Below are positions 9,118-16,754 of a DNA stretch of 64,000 nt, in pieces; position 1 is the first letter of the stretch, and each line of letters begins with the position of its first letter. The notes under the pieces are model-generated. The model was given only the letters and a program-made list of their open reading frames with translations. It was not told the DNA's origin and searched no databases. The stretch lies in contig JALNKM010000002.1 of NCBI GenBank assembly GCA_023268155.1, positions 1 through 64,000 of the forward strand, written 5' to 3'. The translations under genes and the position numbers were made by a program. Origin of the DNA: Candidatus Geocrenenecus huangii (GTDB taxonomy: Archaea > Thermoproteota > Nitrososphaeria_A > Caldarchaeales > Wolframiiraptoraceae).

Positions 9118-9988
9118 GATCTACTCCAAATCTACTAAGTAGCGTAATCGCCCACTTAATTGAACGTCTACTGCTTAAATTTGTCTCCACATAATACTCT
9201 CCTACTTTTTTAGGGACTTTAAATTTGGATCCATCTTTATGTACTGGCTTATCGTTCATAATGTATCTAATTCTACTTCTCTCAGGCTTTATAGGCATAT
9301 CTTGTTTTGAAACTTTTCCAGAATCTATGAGCCACGATGCTGTGGCTACAAAAATATCTCTCCAATCCTTAACGTTGTATAATTTGCCATCCGGAAAGAT
9401 CAACCTTGTGTATAGGGGTTTTCTCCCGGGCCTAGCTTCTACTTTTACAAGTGGTGTCCCCACTGTTTCAACTTTTTCTGTAACTGTCTTACTATGCTGT
9501 AAAGTTAATGGAGTACCTGCCTCCAGCCTTTGCTTGTTTATTCTCCAAATTACAAACGCTCTTCTGATTATCTCAGCAGGATCATCGTCTATTATGTTCC
9601 ACTCCGTTATTTTCTTCTCCGGAAGAGGTTTAGGAATATGCGTGTCATATATCTCCCATCTAACTCCATCTGTCGTGATAAAGTATGGTACACCAGTAGT
9701 TATGCAGTAGTTGATGTATTGCTCTATCTTCTCTTGTTTTCCTAAAGCTTTAACACCAACATAAATTACAGGTTTATCATCAATAAGTAAAGCATAATCT
9801 GGCCTACCCATCTCTGTTGTGAATTCAGGTCTAACCTTGGAAGGATCCTCCGGATCCCAACCCCAAATCCTAAGGAAAGGATCAACCAAGCAATACCGTG
9901 TTAAAGATTCACTCTTTTCTAAATCAACTCTATACTTGTTTACTAATTCTCTAAAATGAATAATCAATTCTAGAAATTCTTTAAACAA
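9092..9988 (-). CDS. HSDR_N-like nuclease-fold protein with altered catalytic motif
   Basis: A 298-residue protein whose first ~150 residues read as the type I restriction HSDR_N / type IV nuclease domain: TRYCLVDPFLRIWGWD, then RPDYALLIDDKPVIYVGVKALGK, then QYINYC..VPYFITTDGVRWEIYD. The PD-(D/E)xK core normally reads D..(E/Q)xK; here the position before VK is glycine (VGVK), so the usual acidic metal ligand is missing. The C-terminal half (about 175-298) is basic and not recognised; it may bind nucleic acid. No methylase or specificity subunit is adjacent. It could be an inactivated defence nuclease or a structural DNA-binding protein. Confidence 0.72.
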   Translation of the reverse strand: MFKEFLELIIHFRELVNKYRVDLEKSESLTRYCLVDPFLRIWGWDPEDPSKVRPEFTTEMGRPDYALLIDDKPVIYVGVKALGKQEKIEQYINYCITTGVPYFITTDGVRWEIYDTHIPKPLPEKKITEWNIIDDDPAEIIRRAFVIWRINKQRLEAGTPLTLQHSKTVTEKVETVGTPLVKVEARPGRKPLYTRLIFPDGKLYNVKDWRDIFVATASWLIDSGKVSKQDMPIKPERSRIRYIMNDKPVHKDGSKFKVPKKVGEYYVETNLSSRRSIKWAITLLSRFGVDPSKVFLQE

Positions 9989-10352
9989 TACTGAGCTACA
10001 CCGATGCCTTATATCAAGTAAGAGTTTATAAGTTTTTCAAGCACCTCGATCTTCAAGTATGGTGCATGTGATATGTCTAACAATCCAAATCTTTAATCTT
10101 AAGCTTATCAACAATCCATTATCTGAGAAGCATAGAACAGTTTAATCAGACTAAGCTTTAGAGCTTCCTCGAAGAAGAGATAGTGAACTTTAATGAGTTA
10201 TATTGTTTTCCAAGAGTATTAGAAAGATTATTGTTGGCAGAACTATAACTTGGATGCCAGTAGCATGGTGCATGACGTCTGAGTGATATCGTTCAGAGAC
10301 CTGTAGGGTGTAAAAGTTATTTGTTAGATTTTATGGATAGATTGGGTAGATT
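9989..10352. other. Gene-free interval
   Basis: No convincing coding frame on either strand. The sequence ATGGTGCATG occurs twice (near 10059 and 10264) about 200 bases apart. Nothing else could be identified. The last ~40 bases are the upstream region of mtnA, with an AT-rich stretch around 10326-10335 that could serve as its promoter. Confidence 0.4.
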
Positions 10353-11381
10353 ATGATGCGGGAGCTTAGAACGATTTGGTGGGATAAGAATGGCGTCGTC
10401 ATAATTGATCAGCGTCTCCTACCCCACAAGCTAAAGTATCTAAAAATTAGAAGCTATAAAGAAATGGCTAAGGCAATAAAGGATATGGCGATTAGAGGTG
10501 CCCCGGCCATAGGCGTGGCGGCAGCGATGGGTCTAGCCTTAGCAGTAGTCAATGCGAAAACAAATAATAGAGAATTATTGATGAAGAGATTGGAGAAAGC
10601 TGCTGAAACAATAAAGTCCACTAGGCCTACGGCCGTAAACCTCTTCTGGGCAATAGATAGGATAATGAGTGTTGTTAGAGAAACCCAATCTGGAGAAGAA
10701 CTAAGAGAGAAGGTCTTGATGGAAGCAATAAGAATAGCTGATGAAGATGTTGAAGTAAATAGGAAGATTGGAGAGAACGGCTCGAAGCTTATTGATGATG
10801 GAGACAGAATACTTACACATTGTAATGCTGGCGCTCTCGCCACAGTCGGGTATGGCACAGCTCTAGGAATAATAAGGACAGCATACAGCCAAGGCAAGAA
10901 GATCCAAATATATGCTTCAGAGACCAGGCCTAGACTTCAAGGAGCAAAACTTACAACATGGGAGCTTACTAGAGAAGGTATACCTGTTAGACTAATCACG
11001 GATAACATGGCTTCATTTCTTATGCAGAGAGGGGAGATTACGAAGGTAATAGTTGGAGCCGATAGGATAATTGCTAAGACGGGCCACGTGATAAACAAGA
11101 TTGGAACATTAACTCATGCCATCTCGGCAAAATATTATAATGTGCCATTTATCGTCGCGGCACCATTCTCAAGTATAGACTTTGAGCATAGTATAGAAGA
11201 AGTAGTTATAGAGGAGAGGGATGTTAGAGAAGTACTCTATATAGGCAATGTTAGGATAGCTCCAAAAAACATTGAAGCTGTAAACCCAGCCTTTGACATC
11301 ACTCCTCCCGACCTAGTCTCATACATAGTTACAGAGAAAGGAATATACAAGCCTGACGAATTAAAACATCTAGCTAAGTAA
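10353..11381 (+). CDS. mtnA: S-methyl-5-thioribose-1-phosphate isomerase
   Basis: A 342-residue member of the eIF2B/MtnA superfamily. It converts methylthioribose-1-phosphate to methylthioribulose-1-phosphate in methionine salvage. MtnA-specific features are RGAPAIGVAAAMG near residue 49, the catalytic-cysteine motif THCNAGALATVGYGTALG near 150, ETRPRLQGAKLT near 193 and the aspartate-bearing GADRI. Ribose-1,5-bisphosphate isomerases lack the HCNAGALAT form, so MtnA is preferred. It stands alone here. Its 3' end overlaps the convergent membrane gene by 12 bases. Confidence 0.9.
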   Translation: MMRELRTIWWDKNGVVIIDQRLLPHKLKYLKIRSYKEMAKAIKDMAIRGAPAIGVAAAMGLALAVVNAKTNNRELLMKRLEKAAETIKSTRPTAVNLFWAIDRIMSVVRETQSGEELREKVLMEAIRIADEDVEVNRKIGENGSKLIDDGDRILTHCNAGALATVGYGTALGIIRTAYSQGKKIQIYASETRPRLQGAKLTTWELTREGIPVRLITDNMASFLMQRGEITKVIVGADRIIAKTGHVINKIGTLTHAISAKYYNVPFIVAAPFSSIDFEHSIEEVVIEERDVREVLYIGNVRIAPKNIEAVNPAFDITPPDLVSYIVTEKGIYKPDELKHLAK

Positions 11382-11975
11382 ATTCATGATGTAGAGTAGT
11401 AGCATTATGACTCCTCCGACGGTTACCGTTTTTAATCCTGCAGAGATTACGTTTCTTTTCGAGATCCTGCCAAGAAAACCCCCCATTATGAAGAGTGTTG
11501 AGAAGAGGATGACCATAGAAGTCATGAACGCTAGTCCGCCATCAATAACACCCGATGCAGCAGCTATGTATGGTGATAGTATGATTAATCCAGATAGACT
11601 TGAAGATGCCGAATTTACTATCGCTGACATTATCACTGCTCTCTTGTGAGCTCTCAGTATCTCTGTCTCATCAATCCTTGTCAGTAATGCTTCCTCGATC
11701 TCTCTTATTCTCCTTTCTTGTTCAGCCGATTCAGCAATATATACTGAGCCTACGCCGGATATAGCCATGGCCAAGACGGCGCCAATCCCTCCACTAACTA
11801 TCTGAGATACATCTCTATTTCCCAAAACATATATTCCAAGTATTATACCCCACATTGTTAAAGCTCCTTCGAAAGCATTTATCGCAAAGTATCTTCTAGA
11901 TAACTCTCCTGACCTTGAATACCTGAAGACCCTCCTCAGAGAATCTATCAGTCTTGATATAAATCTCTTAAACAT
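11370..11975 (-). CDS. VIT1/CCC1-like membrane protein (TIGR00267 type)
   Basis: A 201-residue membrane protein with four to five helices, related to the vacuolar iron transporter family. Visible are the family-like ISGVGSVYIAESAEQERR, where an acidic helix follows the membrane segment, and RAHKRAVIMSAIVNSASS. Family members move Fe(II) or Mn(II), but the archaeal TIGR00267 subgroup has no proven substrate. It is immediately downstream (5 bases) of the DUF211 gene on the same strand, so the two are probably co-transcribed. Confidence 0.8.
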   Translation of the reverse strand: MFKRFISRLIDSLRRVFRYSRSGELSRRYFAINAFEGALTMWGIILGIYVLGNRDVSQIVSGGIGAVLAMAISGVGSVYIAESAEQERRIREIEEALLTRIDETEILRAHKRAVIMSAIVNSASSSLSGLIILSPYIAAASGVIDGGLAFMTSMVILFSTLFIMGGFLGRISKRNVISAGLKTVTVGGVIMLLLYIMNLLS

Positions 11976-11980
11976 TTTTC

Positions 11981-12271
11981 TTATCTCTTCTTCGTATTTT
12001 CTATGACTACACCATCTACACTGTGAATAGCCGCTCCAAGCTTTCTTACAGTTTTCTCAAGTTCCTCATAGTTTATTGCTTCACCCTCAATTATTAACCT
12101 GATACTGTCTGTCTCTGCATCAACCTCGACTAACTCTACTTCTACTCTAGAAACACCCCTAACTCTAGAAATCTCATATCCGAATTCTACGAGAGATGGA
12201 ACATGCGTCTTCAATACATCCAATATTATCCGAGTCAATCTAGGATGAGAGCTATCCAATTCCTCTTTCAA
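11981..12271 (-). CDS. DUF211 family protein
   Basis: A small ferredoxin-like-fold protein of the archaeal DUF211 family: TRIILDVLKTHVPSLVEFGYEISRV near the start, and GVSRVEVELVEVDAETDSI then IRLIIEG. The open frame extends to 12427, but that extension is low in coding character. The TTG at 12271 gives 96 residues, the family's normal length. It also sits about 25 bases past the TATA-like TTTTTAAAC, which suggests leaderless translation. The biochemical role is unknown. Pairing with the VIT/CCC1-like gene hints at a metal or envelope function. Confidence 0.8.
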   Translation of the reverse strand: MKEELDSSHPRLTRIILDVLKTHVPSLVEFGYEISRVRGVSRVEVELVEVDAETDSIRLIIEGEAINYEELEKTVRKLGAAIHSVDGVVIENTKKR

Positions 12272-12581
12272 GCCACTATTATTAATCGGAAATATCTGTT
12301 TAAAAACATTGCTAGAAATAGTTAATAAACATTCGCTACCTCGATTAATAAAAAGATGCGAGGATAAGAAGAGAAGTAAAGGCCTAAAAGACATAACAAC
12401 ATTAGATGATTTTCCAGAGAATTTCATCTTCTATGATTAAGCCAAACAATCACGATAAGCTTTCTGCTTCTAAACAGACTCAAACCAGAAACAATAAATA
12501 GAAAACTAAAAGTTGAATTCAACCTCTAAACAATATAATCACAGAAAATTAGAAGACCAAGAAAGATGTTATGAGTTTGTT

Positions 12582-12601
12582 GCGGCGGTCCCCTAGCCTG
12601 G
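12582..12601 (+). repeat. tRNA-Ser 5'-end fragment
   Basis: The 20 bases starting GCGGCGGT match the first 20 bases of the tRNA-Ser gene at 15117 at 18 positions. They cover the acceptor 5' strand and the start of the D arm. Similarity then stops, and no T arm or 3' acceptor strand is found before 12803. This may be the far boundary of an integrated element or a duplicated gene piece. The two mismatches indicate either age or a different serine tRNA as its source. Confidence 0.6.
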
Positions 12602-12802
12602 CTAAAACTAAATAAAATCGGCTCCTTACACTTTCGTTTTAAATAGACTTCCAGAGGGTTTGGCGGCTTGTTCGGGTTCTTCAAGTGGGTCTTAACATCC
12701 TCTCGAAAAATTTAATTATCTCTCAAAAAGACTTTTAATTACTATAAAGGTGGTGGAAAAACGAGATTATTTCCTCACTTAAAGAAAAAAATCTTTGCTA
12801 CA

Positions 12803-14347
12803 ATGATTATCTTGATATTTTTGTTTTCAAGTATTCCGATAATCGCGGTTGAAGCTCAGCAGCTGGTATTCTACGATAACTTTAACAACTATGTAGAAAA
12901 ATCCTATTCGGGGCGGGATGGTCCAGGCATCTGGGTTCAAGAGTCTATAGCCTCTGCCACATACAGTATTGCTGGCGGAGCCTACAAGATTCAATCTAGT
13001 GGGGGGGTATGGACTTCAAAAGCAATCCTAGATTTTTATCGAATATTTTCTAGATCTTGGCCGCCAGGTTATGATGGGCCCAAAGATTACATCTTCAGCG
13101 TGGGAATTAAGATAGATAGCGGAGGAGGCGGAATAATCTTCAGAGCTATGCCTGGGTCTCAAGAAAAATACTGGACACATTACGAGGTACGTATCAATAA
13201 AGATAATAAAAAAGTGACCCTAGCTAATGTAATTGAGACTTCTTCAGAGTATGCAGAAACCGTCTTAAAGACCGTGGATTTCCCCAGCGATGTAAATATT
13301 AATGATTGGTTCCGCCTATCGGTTAGGGTTCAAGGGTCCAGTATACAGGTCAGTATTGCAGGTAAAAAAGTGATAGATGTGACGAGCACTCTTAGCCCTA
13401 ATGGAGGTGTTGGATTGATGGTTCTCCCAGGAGGGACAGCTTCTTTCGACTGGGCGGAGCTAGATATCTTAACAACGACCGTTACTAATACTGTGACGAG
13501 CACTATTACCTCGACTGTCGCCGAACCTCCATCAACAGTAACTGCCACTGTAACTGTGAGTGAATTAGTTACAACTACGATAACTACCACAATAGCGTCA
13601 ACTACTACTGAAACCGTTACCCAGACTGCGGCTACAGTAACGGAGACAGCCCTTCCCCAAACAACTACCGTAACTCAAACCATGACGGTTTCCGGACCGG
13701 TTTCCACTCAAACTGTCAAAGAAACTGCCACGTCGATCTCAACTGTTACGTTGACGCAGCCAACGGGTGGAGGAATTAAATGTCTCATAGCTACCGCGGC
13801 TTTTGGGTCTGAGATTGCTCCACAAGTTCAGGCTCTCAGAGAGTTTAGAGACGGCCTTGTTATGAAAACATTTGCTGGCGAGAACTTCATGAACGTCTTT
13901 AACACGTTTTACTATTCCTGGAGTCCATATGTTGCACAAGCGGAGTACGAGAATGATCTTCTGAGAAGATTCATAAGATTTTCGATCTATCCGCTCATAT
14001 GGATCCTAGACCTCTCAAAACGTTTAGCTGAACCCCTCTTCATTGTACCAGAGTTCGCGGTTCTAGTGAGCGGATTGGTTGCAAGCTCCTTGATAGGATT
14101 GGTTTATGTTAGCCCGATCGTTCTTCTAGTAATCTTGATCATGAAGCAAAGAGGTAAGAGAATTAACCTTAGCCTAGTTTATCCATTCTCCGCCCTAATG
14201 GTTAGTTTGCTATTCTTCTTCTTGGCCGAGATCATGGTCTCCCCCATATTCATGATGGTCGCTTCCTCGATGGTAGTTTTATCCAGTATGGCTACCACCT
14301 CCATAGCCCCTATAAAGATCCTCTTCCTAAAGAAAAAGCCGAAATAA
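12803..14347 (+). CDS. Secreted LamG-like protein with Ser/Thr-rich stalk and CFI-box C-terminal domain
   Basis: A 514-residue surface protein. Residues 1-20 form a signal peptide. Residues ~22-220 look like a concanavalin/LamG-type beta domain (VFYDNFNNYVEKSY early, GVGLMVLPGGTASFDWAELDI at the end). Residues ~222-320 are a Thr/Ser/Val repeat stalk (TVTSTITSTV type), a probable O-glycosylated spacer. Residue C327 opens a CFI-box C-terminal domain (KCLIATAAFGSEIAPQVQAL, then REFRDG and a YYSWSPYVA segment), followed by about three hydrophobic helices that anchor it. The CFI-box domain recurs on surface proteins of some archaea and bacteria; its role is not established. The gene lies between the tRNA-Ser fragment and tRNA-Ser. 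Confidence 0.85.
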   Translation: MIILIFLFSSIPIIAVEAQQLVFYDNFNNYVEKSYSGRDGPGIWVQESIASATYSIAGGAYKIQSSGGVWTSKAILDFYRIFSRSWPPGYDGPKDYIFSVGIKIDSGGGGIIFRAMPGSQEKYWTHYEVRINKDNKKVTLANVIETSSEYAETVLKTVDFPSDVNINDWFRLSVRVQGSSIQVSIAGKKVIDVTSTLSPNGGVGLMVLPGGTASFDWAELDILTTTVTNTVTSTITSTVAEPPSTVTATVTVSELVTTTITTTIASTTTETVTQTAATVTETALPQTTTVTQTMTVSGPVSTQTVKETATSISTVTLTQPTGGGIKCLIATAAFGSEIAPQVQALREFRDGLVMKTFAGENFMNVFNTFYYSWSPYVAQAEYENDLLRRFIRFSIYPLIWILDLSKRLAEPLFIVPEFAVLVSGLVASSLIGLVYVSPIVLLVILIMKQRGKRINLSLVYPFSALMVSLLFFFLAEIMVSPIFMMVASSMVVLSSMATTSIAPIKILFLKKKPK

Positions 14348-14373
14348 ATCCAAACCTACCACCTCACTTCTCA

Positions 14374-14380
14374 TTTTTTT
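14374..14380 (+). terminator. Oligo-T transcription stop
   Basis: A run of seven T residues 27 bases after the stop of the CFI-box gene. Archaeal RNA polymerase terminates on such runs without a hairpin. Placement makes this the likely end of that transcript. Confidence 0.5.
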
Positions 14381-15081
14381 CCCAAATTGTTAAGGGTGGA
14401 AGAACAAGATATTATTACTAGCAAATAAATGCTATCTCGCCGCATTCATGTGAAGATCTTCTGGGCTTTGCTCGACGTTAGGGCCGTCCATATCCGGAAC
14501 ACCGGTATTCTCACGGCAGATCTAAGCTCAAATTGAGAACGCTAATCTTCGATCCTATGGCCTCATTAACTCTGCAGCCAGCCGCTAAAGAAAACAGACC
14601 AATAATCGCTTACTAGGCTTCAGTGATGTGAGAACTTGGGCTAAGACGTTTTTCGTATCGGCTTCAGCTTCTTGACGGCCGCCTTTTTCGAGAAGAACCG
14701 CTTAAGCTTAGCCCGACTCACTTTAATGTCATGAGGCGGGCAGAGGGTGCAGACCGCGGAAAGATAAAGCCGAATAGTCATGGGGGGTGATCGGCCAGAT
14801 CCCTGAGCCTTGAAAACATGCTTAAAAACCGCCTTCTCAGCCCTCTATGGATTAGATAGGATCGCGCTTAGCGCCTCCCGCGAGACCTTCTATCCATTGG
14901 CCGCTAAAAAATGTTCAATCGCATCTTCCTGGAATGCAGTTTAAGAAACTCGCGACAAAAACTTAAATCCACACTCGCTCCTATCACTCCCGAGGAAAAG
15001 ATGATCCTGGGGGATGGAAAAGCGTTTAAGGCCCCGGAAGATAGCCCTCCTGAAAACACCGGGTAACATCGGCCATAACCG
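14381..15081. other. GC-rich gene-free stretch with structured segments
   Basis: About 700 bases with many stops in all frames but visibly richer in G and C than surrounding AT-rich genes. The 5' part contains several GC clusters. The strongest structure is the hairpin listed at 14845-14900. In AT-rich thermophiles such islands often mark structured RNA. I looked for RNase P RNA (GAGGAAAGTCC core) and SRP RNA signatures on both strands and found none. It may also be decayed foreign DNA next to tRNA-Ser. The minus-strand frames over 14904-15186 run through the tRNA and are not genes. Confidence 0.5.
14845..14900. repeat. Long imperfect hairpin
   Basis: The arm 14847-14860 pairs with 14886-14897 over 12 base pairs, with two single-T bulges. 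Inside it, TCGCG (14862-14866) pairs perfectly with CGCGA (14879-14883) around a 12-base loop. The stability and two-tier form suggest a folded RNA rather than chance. No transcript boundary or family could be recognised. Confidence 0.5.
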
Positions 15082-15095
15082 CCTAGATAAAAGCT
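15082..15095 (+). promoter_or_regulatory. TATA box for tRNA-Ser
   Basis: The AT-rich TAGATAAAAGCTT stands out from GC-rich surroundings, with its centre about 27 bases before the first tRNA base. This is the standard spacing of an archaeal TATA element from the start of transcription. Confidence 0.55.
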
Positions 15096-15116
15096 TTCGA
15101 GGATTAGGGGATCGAT

Positions 15117-15201
15117 GCGGCGGTTCCCTAGCCAGGTAGGGGGGTGGCCTGCTAAGCCACTGGCCCTTTGGGCCACGCGGGTTCAAATCCCGCCCGCCGC
15201 G
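15117..15201 (+). tRNA. tRNA-Ser(GCU)
   Basis: A class II tRNA, uninterrupted. Acceptor GCGGCGG pairs with CCGCCGC, followed by discriminator G. The anticodon stem GTGGC/GCCAC encloses loop CTGCTAA, giving anticodon GCT. A long variable arm rich in GGCC/GGCC pairing marks serine. The T stem is GCGGG/CCCGC around TTCAAAT. The 3' CCA is not encoded. It reads AGC/AGU codons. A fragment of a similar tRNA lies 2.5 kb upstream. Confidence 0.95.
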
Positions 15202-15652
15202 CAGTCCACTCTCAACTTTGTTCCTCGAGATTGTTCAACTTCGTCTCTCGAGTTCAAGATAAAGTATACTTGGTGAGCGTAAATTTCTTCCCACTAGGGC
15301 AGAAGGTTAACTAACATGTATGTAACAATATCTAGAAGATAATCTATGAAACTTTTATCTGGTTAAACATCTTTTTTGAAATCGTTAAATTGAATGTAAA
15401 GATAGGAAATGGGCCATGAGATTTAGTAGCGGTAGAGAATTTAGACCTCAATTCCTAAACAAGTATTTCAGGGGATAAGGATGATAAACAATGATGTTAG
15501 AGCTTTCTTCATCAGGTTCCGTTAAGCTTATTTTCCAATATTTTACACTTTAAGGTATCTTGAACGGTGCGTAATTAATGTTATTGCATCAATGTAATGA
15601 GAATAGATAAATATGAGAGCCATCTTAGAAACTCTAGTTAGGCTGATGTAAA
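15202..15652. other. Gene-free interval upstream of atpK
   Basis: AT-rich with frequent stops on both strands. No family, repeat or strong hairpin was recognised. The final part contains AT-rich stretches (around 15609-15616) that could be promoter elements for the ATPase gene. Confidence 0.4.
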
Positions 15653-15973
15653 ATGAAGAAAAAAATGATAATGTTGTTAGCTTCTCTATCCGCTTTGACC
15701 ATCATTCTGCTTCCATCTACGTTCGCTGAAACACCTCGACTTGCACAAGAAGCATTAATCTCAGATTTGATGGCAAAGGTATTCGCGGCTGCAATCGCTT
15801 TTTCCTTAGCGGTTGTTAGTGCTGCTTGGGCGATTGCACGTGCAGGTTCAGCCGGTCTCGCGGCCTCCGCTGAAAGACCTGAGATAAGAACTACAGCGAT
15901 AATTATCTCTGCTTTCGCTGAAGCTCTCGCTATCTACGGCATCGTTATCTCATTCTTCATACTTGGAGCATGA
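15653..15973 (+). CDS. atpK: A-type ATP synthase membrane ring subunit K (proteolipid)
   Basis: A 106-residue proteolipid of the A-type ATP synthase rotor ring, which carries protons or sodium across the membrane. An N-terminal hydrophobic leader ending in TFAET (about residues 1-26) is followed by two transmembrane hairpin helices. The ion-carrying acid is the glutamate in SAFAEALAIYG in the second helix. Glycine/alanine-rich packing (AIARAGSAGLAASAERPE) fits the family. The leader resembles those of crenarchaeal K subunits. No other ATPase subunit is in the window, so the gene is detached from the main operon. Confidence 0.9.
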   Translation: MKKKMIMLLASLSALTIILLPSTFAETPRLAQEALISDLMAKVFAAAIAFSLAVVSAAWAIARAGSAGLAASAERPEIRTTAIIISAFAEALAIYGIVISFFILGA

Positions 15974-16163
15974 CAAATAGCAACCTTCTTTATTTCTCTT
16001 TTTCTAGAATAACGTGAAGGTTAACTATTTCCTCATACTCTGGAATCCCTTTATAGATGATGGATTCTCGTGAGCGGCTCAGTTAAATGCCTTTTCTTCA
16101 TTAATCTGTGTAACTCTGATTCATCACAGCCATGTTTATTTAGTTTGAGGTCTAATATAGTCT

Positions 16164-16754
16164 TTACCTTGTTTCTGGAAAAGTTAATGATAGTAGAATG
16201 TGGATGGATGCGGAAACATATGTCAACAATACTGTGTAGAAATGTATCTTGTTTGAGACTCTTTTTAACCGGAGACTAACTCCATGCCTACTTAGGATGC
16301 CTGAGATGAATGCTGATATGAGTAGCCATGTTAATAACCCTCTGATACCTATTAGTCCTTCAAGTCCCCCGAAAATGTTTAGTCTTGTGAATGGTTCCCA
16401 GTATCTAAATGCGTATGGAAAGCCTGCATGTATAAGCAGTAGAGTGAAGCCTGTAATATTTAGTATGCAATGCATATCCAGCAATCTCGCAAGCTTTATT
16501 CTTGCTTTAAAGCCTTTAACAATGTACTTCGAGAACACGTATATCTGGGAGAGAATAATCATCCATGCACCTACGTATGCGTATCTATACCCGACCGCAC
16601 CTCCCCCCTTAAATTCTTCTACTAACGTGTAGTTGGGCATCTCCATCAAGGATGAGCCAAAACGAGGATAAGCATAAATGAGGAGATATACGATTACAGC
16701 TATACCTAATATTCTCAAGCCTACCTCTATAGATGGTTTAATCGCTACAGCCAT
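16164..16754 (-). CDS. Ferric reductase/MsrQ-type bis-heme membrane protein
   Basis: A 196-residue protein with about five membrane helices. Two helices each carry a histidine pair 14 residues apart: H95/H109 and H171/H185. This is the spacing used by the ferric reductase/NOX/MsrQ superfamily to hold two stacked b-type hemes across the membrane. There is no flavin or NAD(P) domain, as in MsrQ. The gene overlaps the end of the upstream nitroreductase gene by 10 bases (ATGA-like coupling), so the two proteins should be made together. I infer that it passes electrons between the quinone pool and the flavoprotein; direction is unknown. Confidence 0.7.
   Translation of the reverse strand: MAVAIKPSIEVGLRILGIAVIVYLLIYAYPRFGSSLMEMPNYTLVEEFKGGGAVGYRYAYVGAWMIILSQIYVFSKYIVKGFKARIKLARLLDMHCILNITGFTLLLIHAGFPYAFRYWEPFTRLNIFGGLEGLIGIRGLLTWLLISAFISGILSRHGVSLRLKRVSNKIHFYTVLLTYVSASIHILLSLTFPETR

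Noticed and set aside
10059-10273. Two copies of ATGGTGCATG about 200 bases apart as an insertion-site duplication
   Set aside because: Ten bases recur easily by chance and no mobile gene lies between them.
12272-12427. N-terminal extension of the DUF211 frame
   Set aside because: The extension has no similarity to the family, and a TATA-like element lies inside it.
12582-12660. A split tRNA 5' half gene
   Set aside because: The D arm is incomplete after 20 bases, there is no anticodon region, and no matching 3' half was found in the window; a plain fragment is simpler.
13330-13590. Minus-strand frame with Val/Thr repeats
   Set aside because: It is the antisense shadow of the Thr/Ser-rich stalk of the CFI-box protein.
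13489-13770. Possible DNA tandem repeat or CRISPR-like array in the stalk region
   Set aside because: The repetition is at codon level (Thr, Val, Ser), with irregular units and no spacers.
14381-15081. RNase P RNA or SRP RNA
   Set aside because: The universally conserved cores of both RNAs were not found on either strand.
14904-15186. Two overlapping minus-strand reading frames of 81 and 90 codons
   Set aside because: They run antisense through tRNA-Ser and the GC-rich island; the length comes from low stop frequency in GC-rich DNA and no domain is recognisable.
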